In this document: positions 12,231 to 56,254 of the stretch, piece after piece
Layout of the letters: each line of letters starts with the position of its first letter
How positions within the stretch are numbered: the stretch's first letter is position 1
Assembly: GCA_033964015.1 (NCBI GenBank)
Contig: CM066921.1
Coordinates: 28,067,355 to 28,131,354 of the forward strand
Source of the DNA: Scolanthus callimorphus
Taxonomy: Eukaryota; Cnidaria; Anthozoa; Actiniaria; Edwardsiidae
Length of the DNA stretch: 64,000 nucleotides
Direction of reading: 5' to 3'
Made by a program: the position numbers and the translations under genes
Notes under the pieces: generated by a model
Databases searched by the model: none
Seen by the model: the letters and a program-made list of their open reading frames with translations, nothing else
Told to the model about the DNA's origin: nothing

Positions 12231-13140
12231 CATATAGACAAAATACTTCAAATGAAAATTAAGTCAAGATAACTTTGAATTGAGCGCTGGCATGTCCACG
12301 GACCTACCACATGTAACCTTTTGTACACTAAAAATCAAGAGGGTTGCGAGATTGTCTGCGCAGCAGAATTTGACTAGATCCACAGGCTCGGAAGACTTTA
12401 TAGTTTTATAAAAGTTTGTTTAAACAGTAGGAGCTTGGAGATCATCTACCTCCCTTGGTTTTGGTAAGTTTTTAGATCATAGTTTGACAAACAGGGAAAA
12501 TCTTTGTAGTGACGTAATCTTCGAGCATGCGTTGTAGAACTTGTAGCAACATGATGTCTTGGTCATGCGCAGTCGTGATCAAACTATTTTAAGGAAAACC
12601 TGTAACGATTTCTATAATTAATGTGAATGTGCTAGAACAGGAAACAACTCAGTCAAGGGAAAATCATACGTTTTGGTTGATTGGCTAACCATGAAATTTC
12701 TACCCGTTCCCCCTCAAAGCTTCTTCAAATTGTCATGGAATTTCCTTTACCCCATGGGTTTTCGTCTGGTCTAGCGCATATAATAACGGCGGATTTCGCC
12801 TGATTTTTGAGAACTATTTAGAGAAGAAATAAAGAGTGAAAAAGTTAAAGTTAATCGTGGTTAATCAAGAAACCCCGAAAGATCCCGGTAACATTACTAC
12901 CAGAGGTCAGACTGAGCCCGTCAGAGAGACGCGTGCATGCGGGCGAATTTTTGGCCGCGTACGAAGGCCTGGCTTCTGCCGGTTCTCGCCCCGACTCCCT
13001 CCCCTTTTCTCTTTTGAGCCGCTAGTCTAGTGAACGAATAACTTAAATAAAGGCCCATATGCCATTGTACGCCGCGTTGTTTTGGAGAAAAAAGTAACTG
13101 TTCAAAAACTTAAATTAATCTATCAATTTCTTTTCGGTCC
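12231..13140. other. Intergenic, nothing recognised
   Basis: About 900 bp without a supported gene. Parts of 12320-12560 look like a diverged relative of 7230-7500, so it is probably old repeat DNA. Confidence 0.4.
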
Positions 13141-13207
13141 AAGTTTGCAATAAATCGCTTCTACGTATATATATATAAAAAAGGTTTGCAATAAACTAGA
13201 GCAGTAA

Positions 13208-13610
13208 AATAAATTATTTCACAAAATGATTGCTTTATACAGACATGTTTCTTTTGCAGTAAATTAACTGTGAAATCTTCCCTCTGTATATATTATGGTA
13301 CCGTATTTTGCAGCAAATTAACTGCCAAATCTTCCTCTGTGTATATTATGGACCGTATCTTGCAGTAAATTAACTGCGAAATCTTTCCTCTGTTTATATT
13401 ATAGTACCGTATTTTGCAGTAAATTAACTGCGAAATATTCCCTCTGTATATATATCATGCGAAATATTCCCTCTGTATATGTAATGGTACCGTATACAAG
13501 ATACGGTACCATTATATATATACAGAGGGAATATTTCGCAGTTAATTTACTGCAAAATACGGTACTATAATATATACAGAGCCAATATTTCGCAGTTAAT
13601 TTATCAGAGA
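13208..13610. repeat. Tandem repeat that turns into its own inverse
   Basis: About five units of 65-70 bp containing GCAGTAAATTAACTGCGAAA and CCTCTGTATATATTATGG run to about 13495, then the same units continue in reverse orientation to about 13610, giving an extended AT-rich cruciform-capable structure. Confidence 0.7.
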
Positions 13611-13687
13611 TAGTTTATTGCCAACATTTATTTTACATATATAGATATCTTTTATTGCAAACTTTGCCATTATATCAACACAAATAG

Positions 13688-13908
13688 GCCATTTGCACTA
13701 ACCGGATCACGTGACCCCAACTACCTCTTAACGAGATGTTTTGTCAAAATCAAGTCCAGAAATACAAAGAGCCAATTGATATTAGTCAGAAACCCAAGTT
13801 TCAGCTTAAAATCTCCAACCTGGAGCAAATGGCAGCGAGTTGAATTTTTCAAAAGTTTGTTCAGAATGTATGGGATTGGGTCACGTGACCCAGTTAGTGC
13901 AAATCGCC
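13688..13908. mobile_element. MITE with GTCACGTGAC inside its ends
   Basis: Arms GCCATTTGCACTAAC and GTTAGTGCAAATCGCC enclose GGGTCACGTGACCC, itself an E-box-type palindrome. A wider inverted repeat (13640-13685 / 14121-14165) surrounds it. A related end occurs at 9023. Confidence 0.6.
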
Positions 13909-14555
13909 TATCAAAGACCAGATCGCGCGTGTTTCATCAGGATTTGAATCAGGCTCTCACTATCCAGTGTTTGATATTACTTCTCAAAGAAGAACTATTC
14001 AAATTAAGAACGCGTTTTCCTACCTCCTCCACGCTCAGGAATGTCGATCGGCCAATGCTACCGTCTATAATGCATTGCGCGCCGTGTTATCCTTGACATC
14101 TGAACTAAAAGAAATGCGGGTGTTGATATAACTGCAAAGTTTGCAATAAAAAATATCTATATTCCTATATCCTATATATGTAAAAATGCATTATAACGGT
14201 GGGGGGGGGGGGGGGGGGCAACGTGTCGTCGCGTGTTTGCGCTTTAAAAACTAAATGTGTCCCAATTTCACAAGGCTTGCGTTTCTATGTGACATGTGTA
14301 ATACTCAGTCACGAGTCACGTAACGATCAAAGCGACTTTTAACTTATCAAAGTCAAAGAGGCGAAGAGGGCGCATGTCTATGTTTACGAAAATTATGAAA
14401 GTTGCTGTCGATCAGAGGTTTTTGTTAGAGTTGCTGTCAGTATTTTGATAGAGTGACTCTTTGTTCGTCGCTGTTTCGGAAAGGCTGTGTCGCGTTTTCA
14501 ACGGCGTAGTTCAAGGTAATGTCGGAATTTACCCCTTCGATACCCCAGGCCAGGC

Positions 14556-15023
14556 GCCCGTTCTCGAAACGCCCGAGAATTCTCGGGCCCGAGAACTTTG
14601 TTTTGCAATTTTTATGGATTTATTAAAAAGATTTTCGTTTTCTTTTCTAGCCTGCTGATTTTAATAGTCTATAACTCCCTTTTCGTAGTTATTTCTATTC
14701 TATAGTACTTAAAGAATTACGTGAGTTTAAACCGAACTTTTCGGGCGCCCGAAATACTCGGGTGAAAAACAATGCAAAGTTTTCGGGAGCAACTGACCTT
14801 CCGAGACTTTTCGGGTGATTTTTCTTCGATTTGAGGGTTTCAATGAAATCGGAAATTTCTTTTTTGAGACGTAAACAGTATACATATTCACGGATAGGAA
14901 GTTCTAGACTACTTAAACCATCAGGGTAGAAAAGAAAACGAAAAACTTGGGGATCAATCTATTAAAATTTCAAAACAAACTTTTCGGGCCCGAGAATTCT
15001 CGGGCGTTTTGAGAAACGGCCCC
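14556..15023. mobile_element. MITE family with CGAAACGCCCGAGAATTC ends, copy 1
   Basis: Terminal repeats TTCTCGAAACGCCCGAGAAT / ATTCTCGGGCGTTTTGAGAA are flanked by the 5-bp duplication CAGGC (14551-14555, 15024-15028). The interior repeats CGGGCCCGA-type palindromes. Other copies are at 30905-31722 and 56433-56884. Confidence 0.75.
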
Positions 15024-17616
15024 CAGGCCCGAGGTACTTTTACTTTGCGTTCAGACATTTTGACTCTTTGCGGGTTAGAAATAGCAGAACACAGGAGTCA
15101 GCGTGACACAGCGACAGAACCACGGACAACAGTTTAGCCCTCTCGGTCGTCTGCAGAACATCGATTTTGAAAGCATAACAATAGAATACTACTCTCATGT
15201 GGATCGCACACCCGCGAGAAAGAAGAAGCTTTTACATTCAGGTTTTTGTTGTAAACTGACTTGAAAGCTCAGTACTAAACATCATAACACTTTTATACGC
15301 CCTTCTGTCTGATTTATCAAAATTACAAGCTCTGCCTCTTGTCTTTTGTGTGGTCCGGACATAATAACTTTCTCGGGTTAGACGGAATAACTTACTTTTG
15401 CTAGTAGATGTTGCTAGATGTAGAGTAAGCGGAATAGCACTATTTTTGTCTGTCACAAAAGACCATATTCAAATTTTGTGATTGCGAGCTAAGAGTAGCA
15501 TTTATCGGACTGTGACTACAGTTACGATATAGTGTCTATTAATAAGGTTGGACTGTGAAGGTATACTCATAACTATTTAAGAATATGAAAGCATGCTCGG
15601 ATGGATTGAGAGGTAGCGAGGAAAATTCCACAGTTGCAAATATTGAATACCCTGTGGAAATTCCAGGGTGAAATGAATGGCTCTGTGGAAATTCCAGGAT
15701 CAAAATCAACAAAACCTGTGGAAATTCCAGGGACAAAGACAGCGACTCCTGTGGAATTTCCAGGTCCCTCGATAGGCTAGCCGAGACTCTGCTGGGGAAA
15801 AATATCCCTCAAGGTACCAACAGATACATTTTACCCAGCAACTTTAAAAAACTCATATTTACACAACAGAAACACCTGCAAACGGCAACAGAACCGTTTG
15901 AACGTAGTTAGGGGGTGCTCGCTTGTCCCTGTTTCGATTAGCCTCGAGTAGCTTTTGAGCTATTTTGCGGGTTCAGCTTTCAAAATGTATTTAAGTTTAT
16001 TGTGCAATAAAGTGTTGTTGTTTTGTTGTCTTTGTTTACAGTCTGAGCTCATTAGCATAAACAATGTTCAGAATCAGACTGTTAGAAGGAGCTATAAAAT
16101 GACGAGTTCGAATATCAGTATATTGATACATGTTTTCAATAGAATAAGTCAGTGTGGAAAGAAGAGAAAGGTACAAGCTAGCGACCCCGAACTCGAGGTT
16201 TCCCGATTCCCCAAAGATATAGAAACTTTGTTCTGCCTGAAGAAATTATCCCACAAAAACTGACGCTAAAATGGCGCGATTTTTCTCCTCCTATTTTATA
16301 TCCATTGCGTGATATGTTTCTTATGCCGTTATGTCACAAGTGTGCACCAGGCTTAAAATAGTTGCAGACCTTCCAAATAAGGAGGGGGATTACATAATTC
16401 GGACGTTTTGCAAAATCGCGAAGTCTACATCTTCGGCGAAATTTTCTTGATATGCCTAATATTCCCTTCTAAAGTAGCGGTTAAAAAAGTAGCGGAACAG
16501 TCAACCTACCAAAGACTATTCCATATATAGCTAGCCTAGGCCTCTAATAAATAATATGCATTCACTTATAGAGTTTATATGAGTTTCATGCACTGATGTC
16601 TTGTTGTCACTCTAAGAAAGTGCGCGACAGCTTGCTAACGGCTTTGCGATTAGTGAATAGTTCTTTTCGTAAATTTGATGATAAACATTTATTTCAATAC
16701 ATCTTAAGTATGCAAGATGAGTCAATCATGAAACTCAGCCTCAAGTTTTGTGGTGAGGTTTTAAAGTTGTTTGATTAACAAGTATGTATTTTGTGGCATT
16801 TAATTATCCGAACGTACTTTTTTAATTATCCGAATGTACTATTATTTAGTATTATATATGGATTAAACTCTTCTTCTTATAGCTTGTACATGCTAAGTAC
16901 TCCCCATTTTCAAAATGACGACATTTCATCCCCATCAAAATGTCACGTGTCTTTATATGTACCTCCCATAAACAGATTAACAGTGATGATATTGTCAAAT
17001 AGAAAAAGTGTTTTCGCATGATATTATGCTATTATTTTATTCGAAAACTAAACCTTAATTCGTCGGAGTGTCTCAGAAGAATATCATTTTATGTTAAAAC
17101 TAGAACCGAAGACGTGCATTTTAAGCGCCAACTGTTGAAGTTAAACATCCAGAGCTAAAAAGAAAAACGACAATTTATGACGCGACGCGAGCAGGTAAAA
17201 CAAATCTGAAAAACGCGTTTACTTTTAGCTACTCTTACGGGTGGTCAACGCGAAAAATAACAGTTTTAGAATTTTAAATAGCAAAACAAAACGAAAGAGA
17301 GTGAAGAACAGAATATGGATTGGCCATGTGTTACCACAGTGATTTAGAATTTCTGACATAGTGGGTTAATAAAGTATTATTATTATTTCTGGACTTTCTT
17401 GATATCCTGAGACATCGAAAGATTGCATTTTCTGACATATGGGTATTGACCAGTGAAATGTCCTGGGAACATGTAATTAATAATAGTCTTGCAAGTCTCG
17501 TTTGCCTATAAAATCCTTTAAAGTTTGACTCCGTGCCATTCACGTCTAACTAATGTTACGGGAGGACTATGTTGTTGCGGTAGTCTGGGTAGTCGCACTT
17601 CACAGATCATCTCTAA
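15024..17616. repeat. Intergenic with GGAAATTCCA array and MITE end
   Basis: No gene supported. Five copies of CTGTGGAAATTCCAGG spaced about 40 bp lie at 15650-15765. A lone end of the GTGCACACTAGCGACATAA family is at 16310-16358. The 102-codon frame at 15955-16263 and the 60-codon frame at 16596-16778 have no recognisable domain. Confidence 0.5.
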
Positions 17617-17837
17617 AGCTCGGTGCACACTAGCACGTTACGACAGCCAAGGACGCTATTTTGCAACGAAAAATGCATGGGGAAATATTTGAAGTAATCA
17701 ATATTTTCCATGGATTATCATTAGATTACTTCACTAAAGCAATCTTATGTTATTTTTTGTCGAATTCAACTTCTTGTAACCACTAAATTTTGTTGCTTGA
17801 TATTTTCTGATGTCATGTCGCAAGTGTGCATCAGGCT
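17617..17837. mobile_element. MITE of the GGTGCACACTAGC family, copy 1, TAA duplication
   Basis: Ends AGCTCGGTGCACACTAGC and GTGTGCATCAGGCT are flanked by TAA (17614-17616, 17838-17840). The interior (TGTTATTTTTTGTCGA, CAACTTCTTG) matches the copy at 63306-63530. Confidence 0.8.
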
Positions 17838-19110
17838 TAACCATCTTCAAACAAAATAGTCTGAAATTAAAGGAGAACGCACCTGAAACTCCTAACTTCC
17901 TTCACGCTCAACAAGGACTTTCTCAGCCGCAAACTTGTCAGCTTTCCAACATAAGAAAAATCGTAAGTGTATCTATATTTCTATCTAAAAAGTAGGAGCT
18001 AGGAATCCCCATCATCTAGTAATTTGTGTCTGAATCAGATCTATTTTTAGAATGTAGATTTTGAATCCCGCGAGAATTGGTTGTCATGGCTCTACAGTCA
18101 CAAGGCGTCACAAGGCCTCTGTTTAGTAGAACGAATCGTGACGAAATAATAACAACACATGTGTTTCTTTGGGAATGGTTCTTATACGGAGTAGACTAGA
18201 GGTATACCCCGAAATCTTCAAACTAGGAATAGGCATTTACTGGTTTGATTTAGTTGATATATGAAACAATTTCCATCTTGCAATTCCGTGATCATCTTGA
18301 AATCACAGCAACTATGTATTAACATATGATTTGCATATTTCTCAAAACTAAAAACAAAATATTTCTTATTCAAATTTAGCGATCGGTTGCGCTATGGAAA
18401 CACCTATGGCTTACAAACGTCTGCGATCTTATAGAATCAGCCTTTATTTAGCTGTCATTTTCTTGCATGCCTAATGAATTTAGAGTTTTATACTAATTCT
18501 CATATAACCCTTCCTTTTATACTATCAATGCTTTATGGAAGCTTTACGATCGTGGATCGTGGGAACCGCTCGCAATCGCAACCGATCCTAGAGATAGAGC
18601 AGGATCGTTCCACGATCGCTTGTGGAAGTTTGCGCTTGTGATCGGAGGACATCGCAAACGATCGCTAGTTTCCATACGATTGCAGAACCGTTTGGGATCT
18701 GCGATAGTTCGCGATGTTCTGAAAACCAGCCTTGTATACTGATAGAAAATTATCCATAGATTAGAGTCACATAAATAATCATTCCAATTTTCTGTTAGTA
18801 TTTATCCTGTTTCCCAGCTTCAGAGTCCTGTTCAAAGATCTCAATGTTTTCCCCGCAAACATCCCGAATATAAATGTTGATTTTCAACTTACTGTACATT
18901 AAGCATAAACTTGTGTTTCAAGTGTAGCAAGTTGAGTTTGTGTCGTCGCACATCTCAGTACGGATAGCCCGCGTGACAAAGAAGGTTTACATACTCCATA
19001 GCCACCTTTTTGATGTGGTTTTGACCAATATTGTCTTCGCTTAACTAAACAAAAACAATTAGGCAGTTTTTGCGAGCAAATTTAACTCGAAACTCGAAGA
19101 TTTTTTAATG
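17838..19110. other. Intergenic, GATCG-rich stretch, no gene
   Basis: No coding seen. 18540-18725 is rich in CGATCG and GATCGTG in both orientations and is probably the remains of an inverted-repeat element. Confidence 0.4.
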
Positions 19111-19111
19111 G

Positions 19112-19305
19112 AATAGACCCAATCGGCTAACGGTGTTTACATCTTGTTGCCACCCAATTCAGATCATGTGATGATTCCTTGGGTAGTTACAATTGTCCAA
19201 CGAGCACATGTGCAGAACTAACAAAAGTATCCACCCAAAGGAATCATCACATGACCCGAATTGTGTGGCAACAAGATGTAAACACCGTTAGCCGATTTGG
19301 TCTAT
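19112..19305. mobile_element. MITE with AATAGACCnnATCGGC ends, copy 1
   Basis: Inverted ends of about 50 bp (GGCTAACGGTGTTTACATCT, TGTTGCCACCCAATTC and complements). The second copy is at 51115-51334, with the same ends and inner ATGATTCCTTTGGGTGG arms. Confidence 0.8.
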
Positions 19306-19410
19306 TAGTCAGCTTTTCCTGATGAAAATATACTGAAACCACTATATAATACTATGCTAGGCAACTTCTAACGTATTCCTGCAATTGGAGTCTTTTCCAT
19401 ATTATATGTG

Positions 19411-19658
19411 AATCATTTTGTCCGGCGTAGCAACAGTAACTAGGGATATAGAACAATAAATTTGGAATCGGTGAATTAGCCAATTAGAGATCGCCAAGAA
19501 CTGATGGCAGACCAAAGGCAAACGAGGACGGTTGAATCATTTTGTCCGGCGTAGCAACAGTAATTAGGGATATAGAACAATACATTTGGAATCGGTGAAT
19601 TAGCCAATCAGAGATCGCCAAGAACAGATGGCAGACCAAAGGCAAACGAGGACGGTTG
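19411..19658. repeat. Two-copy 124-bp tandem duplication
   Basis: 19411-19534 and 19535-19658 are nearly identical (start AATCATTTTGTCCGGCGTAG). The few differences indicate a recent duplication. Confidence 0.85.
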
Positions 19659-19744
19659 AATTTTAGATGTCACGAAAAGCTGAGTTAATTTTTGAGGACG
19701 ATCAAGTCGAGCCAATTTCGAGAAATCACTGCACCAGTTAAATA

Positions 19745-20332
19745 TCAAAAGTTGTTATACCCCTCCCATCGAAGTGATTGCGAATAATTATAAACAATTT
19801 TATTCCCATTTGATTGAGCGATCCTTGTCCGCAAAACAAAGTGAACTGTACACATTATTATTGTACATTCTCTTAACATTTTAGTTATAAGCGTTGGAAA
19901 CCAAAATTGAGAACATTGATGGTCATATCTGTGACAGTTTCCGTAATCTTTGTACCAATCTTTGAACCGACAAAATCTTTGGGCCCCTGCAGATGCAATA
20001 CATTCTTCGCAAAGCAAACACATCATAGCCCAGCGCATAATATGGCGTCGCACAAAAGGTGCATTAATGACTGTGGCTTGTTCCATTCCCATATCTCTAA
20101 CGGTCAAGTTGATCATCGGTAGATATTCAAACAGCCTTGATCGAGTGCCCTGATGGTTCGACAGAATAAGCGAATCCCAAATTTTTGTTCCACCAAAGGA
20201 GGTATCAGTAACAATGGACTCTTTTGCAACACAACAGATGAATCCATCAACATTATCGCTCCAAACTGGGCCAGTACTTCTATGTGAATTATGAGCGTAT
20301 ACCAAGCGTAGTTGTGAAGAACAATGGATCAA
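19745..20332 (-). CDS. Unrecognised 195-codon open frame
   Basis: A long uninterrupted minus-strand frame with 12 Cys, clustered in CLLCEECIASAGAQRFC and CHRYDHQC, no signal peptide and no clear membrane helix. It begins inside a repeat terminus (20326-20390) shared with 23940-24022, so a mobile-element origin is possible. I do not recognise the protein. It lies just downstream of the ECD stop on the same strand, but no splice or poly-A evidence links them. Confidence 0.2.
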   Translation of the reverse strand: MIHCSSQLRLVYAHNSHRSTGPVWSDNVDGFICCVAKESIVTDTSFGGTKIWDSLILSNHQGTRSRLFEYLPMINLTVRDMGMEQATVINAPFVRRHIMRWAMMCLLCEECIASAGAQRFCRFKDWYKDYGNCHRYDHQCSQFWFPTLITKMLRECTIIMCTVHFVLRTRIAQSNGNKIVYNYSQSLRWEGYNNF

Positions 20333-20682
20333 TTTGAAAACAAAAGAAGAGAGGGCGCAAAGGCTCCCGGTTGGTGATGGGCATTAAAGTCTTCACGTTC
20401 GCTCTCTAACAATTACGATGAATGAATGACGTGTTCCATAAAAAGGCAGTTCCTCCATTCCGCGCGTTTGAAATGCAAAATGCACGCCACTTTTCCAGTA
20501 AATCATTGCTGAGTCATTGCTGCGAGGTATAATGTGAAAAGGAGAAGCACGGACGTCTTTGGGAGCATGGATGGAAGAAGGTACAGATAGCAGCGAAATC
20601 GCTCTGCCCACATCAAAAACGCGAAAATCGCGAAATTTAGTAATCGCGACATGTAGTGAGAATAAGTTTCATATACATTCCT

Positions 20683-52225
<31,543 letters not shown>

Positions 52226-52257
52226 TACACACGAGAAACGTCAAATCGACGATCCAT

Positions 52258-52269
52258 CCGCCATTTTGG
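52258..52269 (-). promoter_or_regulatory. YY1-type motif just upstream of the ECD start codon
   Basis: Minus-strand CCAAAATGGCGG lies about 35 bases upstream of the ECD ATG. It matches the AAnATGGCGG core that is common near transcription starts of housekeeping genes. The match is seen; binding and the position of the start site are inferred. Confidence 0.4.
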
Positions 52270-55109
52270 TTTATAACGTAACCGCTGTGCAAGAGCAATA
52301 GAGGCTCATTTTATCTAAGAACCGCTGACCAGATTTATTCTGGACTTTTCAGCGCATATTGGGAGGTCAAAGGTGAATTCCCGGTTCCATTGTGACAACA
52401 CCGCCGCAAAACGCATTTGTCATGCGCTAAATATTCACTTCCTGTGAAATGAAAACAAAAGAAATAATCTACAGAAGAAAAGCATCTCGTGCTGTCTTCG
52501 AAAACTTCGAAATATTAAGCTCCAGACACAAGCTCAAGGCCAAAAAATCGCAGAGCAGCTAGAATATGATCATATCTTTCTCTGAACTTTTGCACCACAC
52601 ACTTTCAGGCTTGCACCAGAGGCGAAAATTATGGTTTAAAGTCAAAATTGATCGTTCGCTGTTGTTATGCAGATTTTTTCAATGTCTTCATTTCACAGGC
52701 CAGTGAATCTTGACGCATGTCGACTGCGTTTTGCCGCGGTGTCCATTGTGACACTTCCTGGGCTTCCAACTATCAGATATTAGGGAAGACGGGTACATAT
52801 GAGAGAACAATGGAGTCCAGTTTAGGGGGGTGGGTATACCCGAGACCACCTCCCATTTTTCAAACTATTGGATTTTCGACTACCATATCTCGTGAAATAA
52901 TTGATGAATCATGGCAAAACTTGACCGTTGTGCTCTTGTGCTCTACACGACGAGAACAATCCATTTCTGCAGTAAAATGCGAGGAAATAACCCTGGAATC
53001 CAATGGGAGTTGGTAGTACCCGATAACATACCAGGGGCGTAGCCAGCCCCCCTCCCCCCCTCTCTCGGAAATTTTCCCATACATTTACTGTATTTGCTGG
53101 AGAAAATTTGAGCAGTTTCGTCCCATGTTTTCACTATCCGGCCCCCCTTCAAAAATTCCTGGCTACGCCGCTGCATACCACACCAGCAGGGGCTCATAAG
53201 TAGGGGCGTTCCCCTGATGTATATTCTTGATAAGGCGTTTTGACAGACCTAGTTATTTTTAGATTGGTATTTGCTCATGTTTCTATGCCGCTGCGGTCCC
53301 GTTTATTTAGAATAACAATAGCAGAGAACAACAAGTCTATTTGATTGGCTAGTAAAACAAAAGCTTTACAATTTTAGCTATAAAACCACCGTTCTAAAAG
53401 TACTCTAGGTCGGAGAAAATGCCTTATCAATAGGGCAATACTAGAGAGGGACGCCCCTATTTATGAGCCCCTGACACCAGCTTATTCACCATCCTGATAC
53501 CTATCGAGTACCGTTGTTTCGAGTACCGTTGTTTCCTTACTGTATCAATAGGTATAACACCTGGGCATCCTTAAATGCTCTTTCAGGTGAATAATGGCCG
53601 TCTGTTCACGAAAAAAAAAATCAGACGAGATGACGTGTGTGCGCATGCGCAAGCTGACAACTTTAAAAAGAAGCTCATTCCCGTGTCATTTTAATGCATA
53701 AATTTGTTTACATGCTAAACGGCAACTGTGAAAAGCATTTCTGCACTATCTTCAGATAAGCTACTACTAGAGAAACAGAGAAACCAAAACAACGTCTCCC
53801 ACATGGATCTCTAACACACTGTTCAGACCTATAAATATGTTGGTAGTTCAAATTAATTAGTTGATTGTTCACTAACGGTACAAGGGGCGTCCTTATATGG
53901 TCTGGTGGCCGGGCGTACTCTCACCCATAGGTATCTAGCTACTGAGCAATTCAACACCAGGATAGCGACTGTCAGGGCCGAAATCTCTGGCGTGGGCGTA
54001 AGAACCGTACGGTCGCCATACGACGCTTCAGCTCTTTGTCTGGAAGTATGGTCCTATTTTTTTCTTTTTTTTCCTCAAGTCAAGTATTGCAGAATTTGCA
54101 TTAGTGTGGACAGGCAAATGATTCATACGTTTACTTGCACGACTCACAAAAGCAGTTCAAAAAGTTATTTCATCATTTTATCACAAAAACAAAATAACTG
54201 CTTTTACCAGTGAAAAGCTATGGCACTACGCTCCAAATCCCTCATATGATAATCACCCACTAGTGCTGGTCTAATGTCATTGCTGCGTTCTGATTTACTA
54301 GTAGGCTATATAAGCACTGTCTAAGTTATAGCCGTCAGCTACCATTTTGACGGCATAGCAACATACAGGAGAAAGCATCCATTTCCATCGGCTGATTTAG
54401 AGATTATAGAGCAATCTTCTCGACTAAATGTGTAGATCAAATATAAATCTTTTTTTTAGATGTTGATTTAGAGCTTTCTACACGTAATTCGTCCTCAAAT
54501 ATCGAACGGAAAAAATAACAAAGGAGTGGCTGACACGGGCTCTTTAATTTTCTTGAACAAGAAAATTAAATTAAACAATCGAGGCAAGGGAGCCAAAAGA
54601 CAACAGAAAAACCATTTTGGTTGATTTGGCAATCAATTTCGACCCACTGAAGTGACCGAATCCAGCGTTTTGGTTTGACTGACCGACTAAAAATCGCCAA
54701 TCGCCAATCGCCCATCGTAACATTGCAGAATGTTGAGGTCGCGTAGCAATGCATACATGTACAGTGCCGGTATGCCACTGAGTCCCGAGCATCCAGAAAT
54801 AACAAAATCGTCTGATTTCTAAAAAGCCAACTTTTCACTAGTATAATTATTTGCCATACAAAAAAAACAACAACAAAGCAATGCATTCTGGGCAGGGCAG
54901 CCCCCCTAATGGATTATTTAATAAAAACAAAATCACCAAAAAATAAAACAATTGGAAGAGACAAACAAACGATCGGCACGAAGAACACAAAAACTACAAC
55001 ATAATTGAGTTCATTGGTCCGTGACTTCATTCAGTGTAGCCTTTATTAAAAAGTTGCTCTTGAGGCAAAATATGTACGAGTCCTCTGTTCTTATGGTGTA
55101 ACGTAAGAA
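52270..55109. repeat. ECD-GRL divergent intergenic region
   Basis: No gene seen. Contents: an AGGGGCGTAGCCAG-ended element at 53034-53172; a hairpin element at 53182-53480 (GGGGCTCATAAGTAGGGGCG arms); a GAGAAAGCATCCATTTCCAT block at 54370 shared with 4590 (reverse) and 62508. The frames at 53905-54213 and 54566-54886 are unrecognised. Confidence 0.5.
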
Positions 55110-56254
55110 ATGGCATTCGACATGGAACTAAAAGAACGGGGTGGTTTAGATCTTGGACAAATTAATGGAACTTGCGATCTATTCGGATTAAGTGATGGCA
55201 AAACAGTGCAGAATAGCACAGGCAACATGGGGAGCGTTGTAGTTCAAATGAACTCTTCCGATGCTAACAAGAATGGTCGAGACCGAGAAATTTGCATTCT
55301 CTCCTTGCTGGCGCCGCTGCTCTTTTTGATGAAAGTTTGCGGGCTTTGCATCGGCTCCAGAGAGGAGCTTTATGGAGGATCAAACTGCAAACTGTGGCAG
55401 TTTTCTCTTCAGCTAAGGCGTGTTTATCAAGTTATTGTACTGCTTGTAATCTGGATAAACTGTGGAAGAATGTGTGCTATTTTTTGGGTCGACAAAACCC
55501 ACAAACCACAGAAGTGAAGATAGTGTCATTCGTCTGGGGGTTGCAGGTTGGTTTGGCTGCTCTAGTTTGTGTGTGGAACCTAAGATTACTGCCTGGGAAC
55601 TCAAAGTTTAGAAAGTTCGTTTTTCATTGGAACTCTCAAAAACACTTCGACAAAATCACAGATGCTGCATTAATGCGGAAAACCGTTAGATCAGCAGTGA
55701 TTCTATGTGTTGTTTTGTTTCTTTTCAATCTCGCGTTTCTTTTAGTTCTCTTTTCGCGCCCATAGAAGCGTTACAAAATATTCGTAAAGCTTTCATTGCT
55801 CCATTCAAGATGAAACTGCAGGGAAGGTTGTTATAATAGTATTACTAGCATTTTGCACGACCGCGTGGGTTCTTCCTTTCGCGCTATATTGCGTGACATG
55901 TCTACTCCTCATCAATCAATGCCAAGGGTTGAAAAAGGCCATGGGCGTGACAGTCACGCAACATGAGTTGAACAAGATCCATTCAATGCGACAGCAGCAT
56001 TCCGCGCTGTGTGACGCAGTACGTCACGCAGACAGCCTGTTTACAATGATTGCTTTGACATGCTTCCTGACGAACATCCCCTTGGTGTGTTTCCTACTGT
56101 TCGATATCGTATTCGCGCCGTTGCATATCGCTGCGAAGGTCGCCATGGGTTTCTGGTTTCTATCTGGGCTGGTAGCAGTGGTCGGAGTCTCAATGATAGG
56201 CCATCGCATCAACAGCGAGGTTGGTATCCCTGTGCTAGATGATATAGCGCGCCT
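55110..56254 (+). CDS. GRL receptor exon 1 (helices 1-6; three frame breaks)
   Basis: The ATG at 55110 opens MAFDMELKERGG. The frame must move back one base between about 55485 and 55515 (to VKIVSFVWGLQVG), again near 55760 (SRP to IEALQNIRKAF; CGCCCAT with one C missing) and near 55822 (KMKLQG to KVVIIVLLAF; CAGGGAA with one G missing). Each is one missing base. The 3' end is uncertain: possible donors are GAG|GTTGGT at 56219 (phase 0) and CGCCT|GTGCGG at 56254 (phase 2). A repeat element begins about 20 bases beyond. Confidence 0.72.

Noticed and set aside
53905..54213. 102-codon frame between ECD and GRL
   Set aside because: No domain, signal or splice support; sits in repeat-rich DNA.
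55413..55604. Minus-strand frame opposite GRL exon 1
   Set aside because: Shadow of the coding strand with no recognisable protein.
55292..55765. Separate 157-codon gene overlapping the GRL start
   Set aside because: Its second half is GRL helices 3 and 4 after the first frame break; its first half is an out-of-frame shadow of GRL exon 1.
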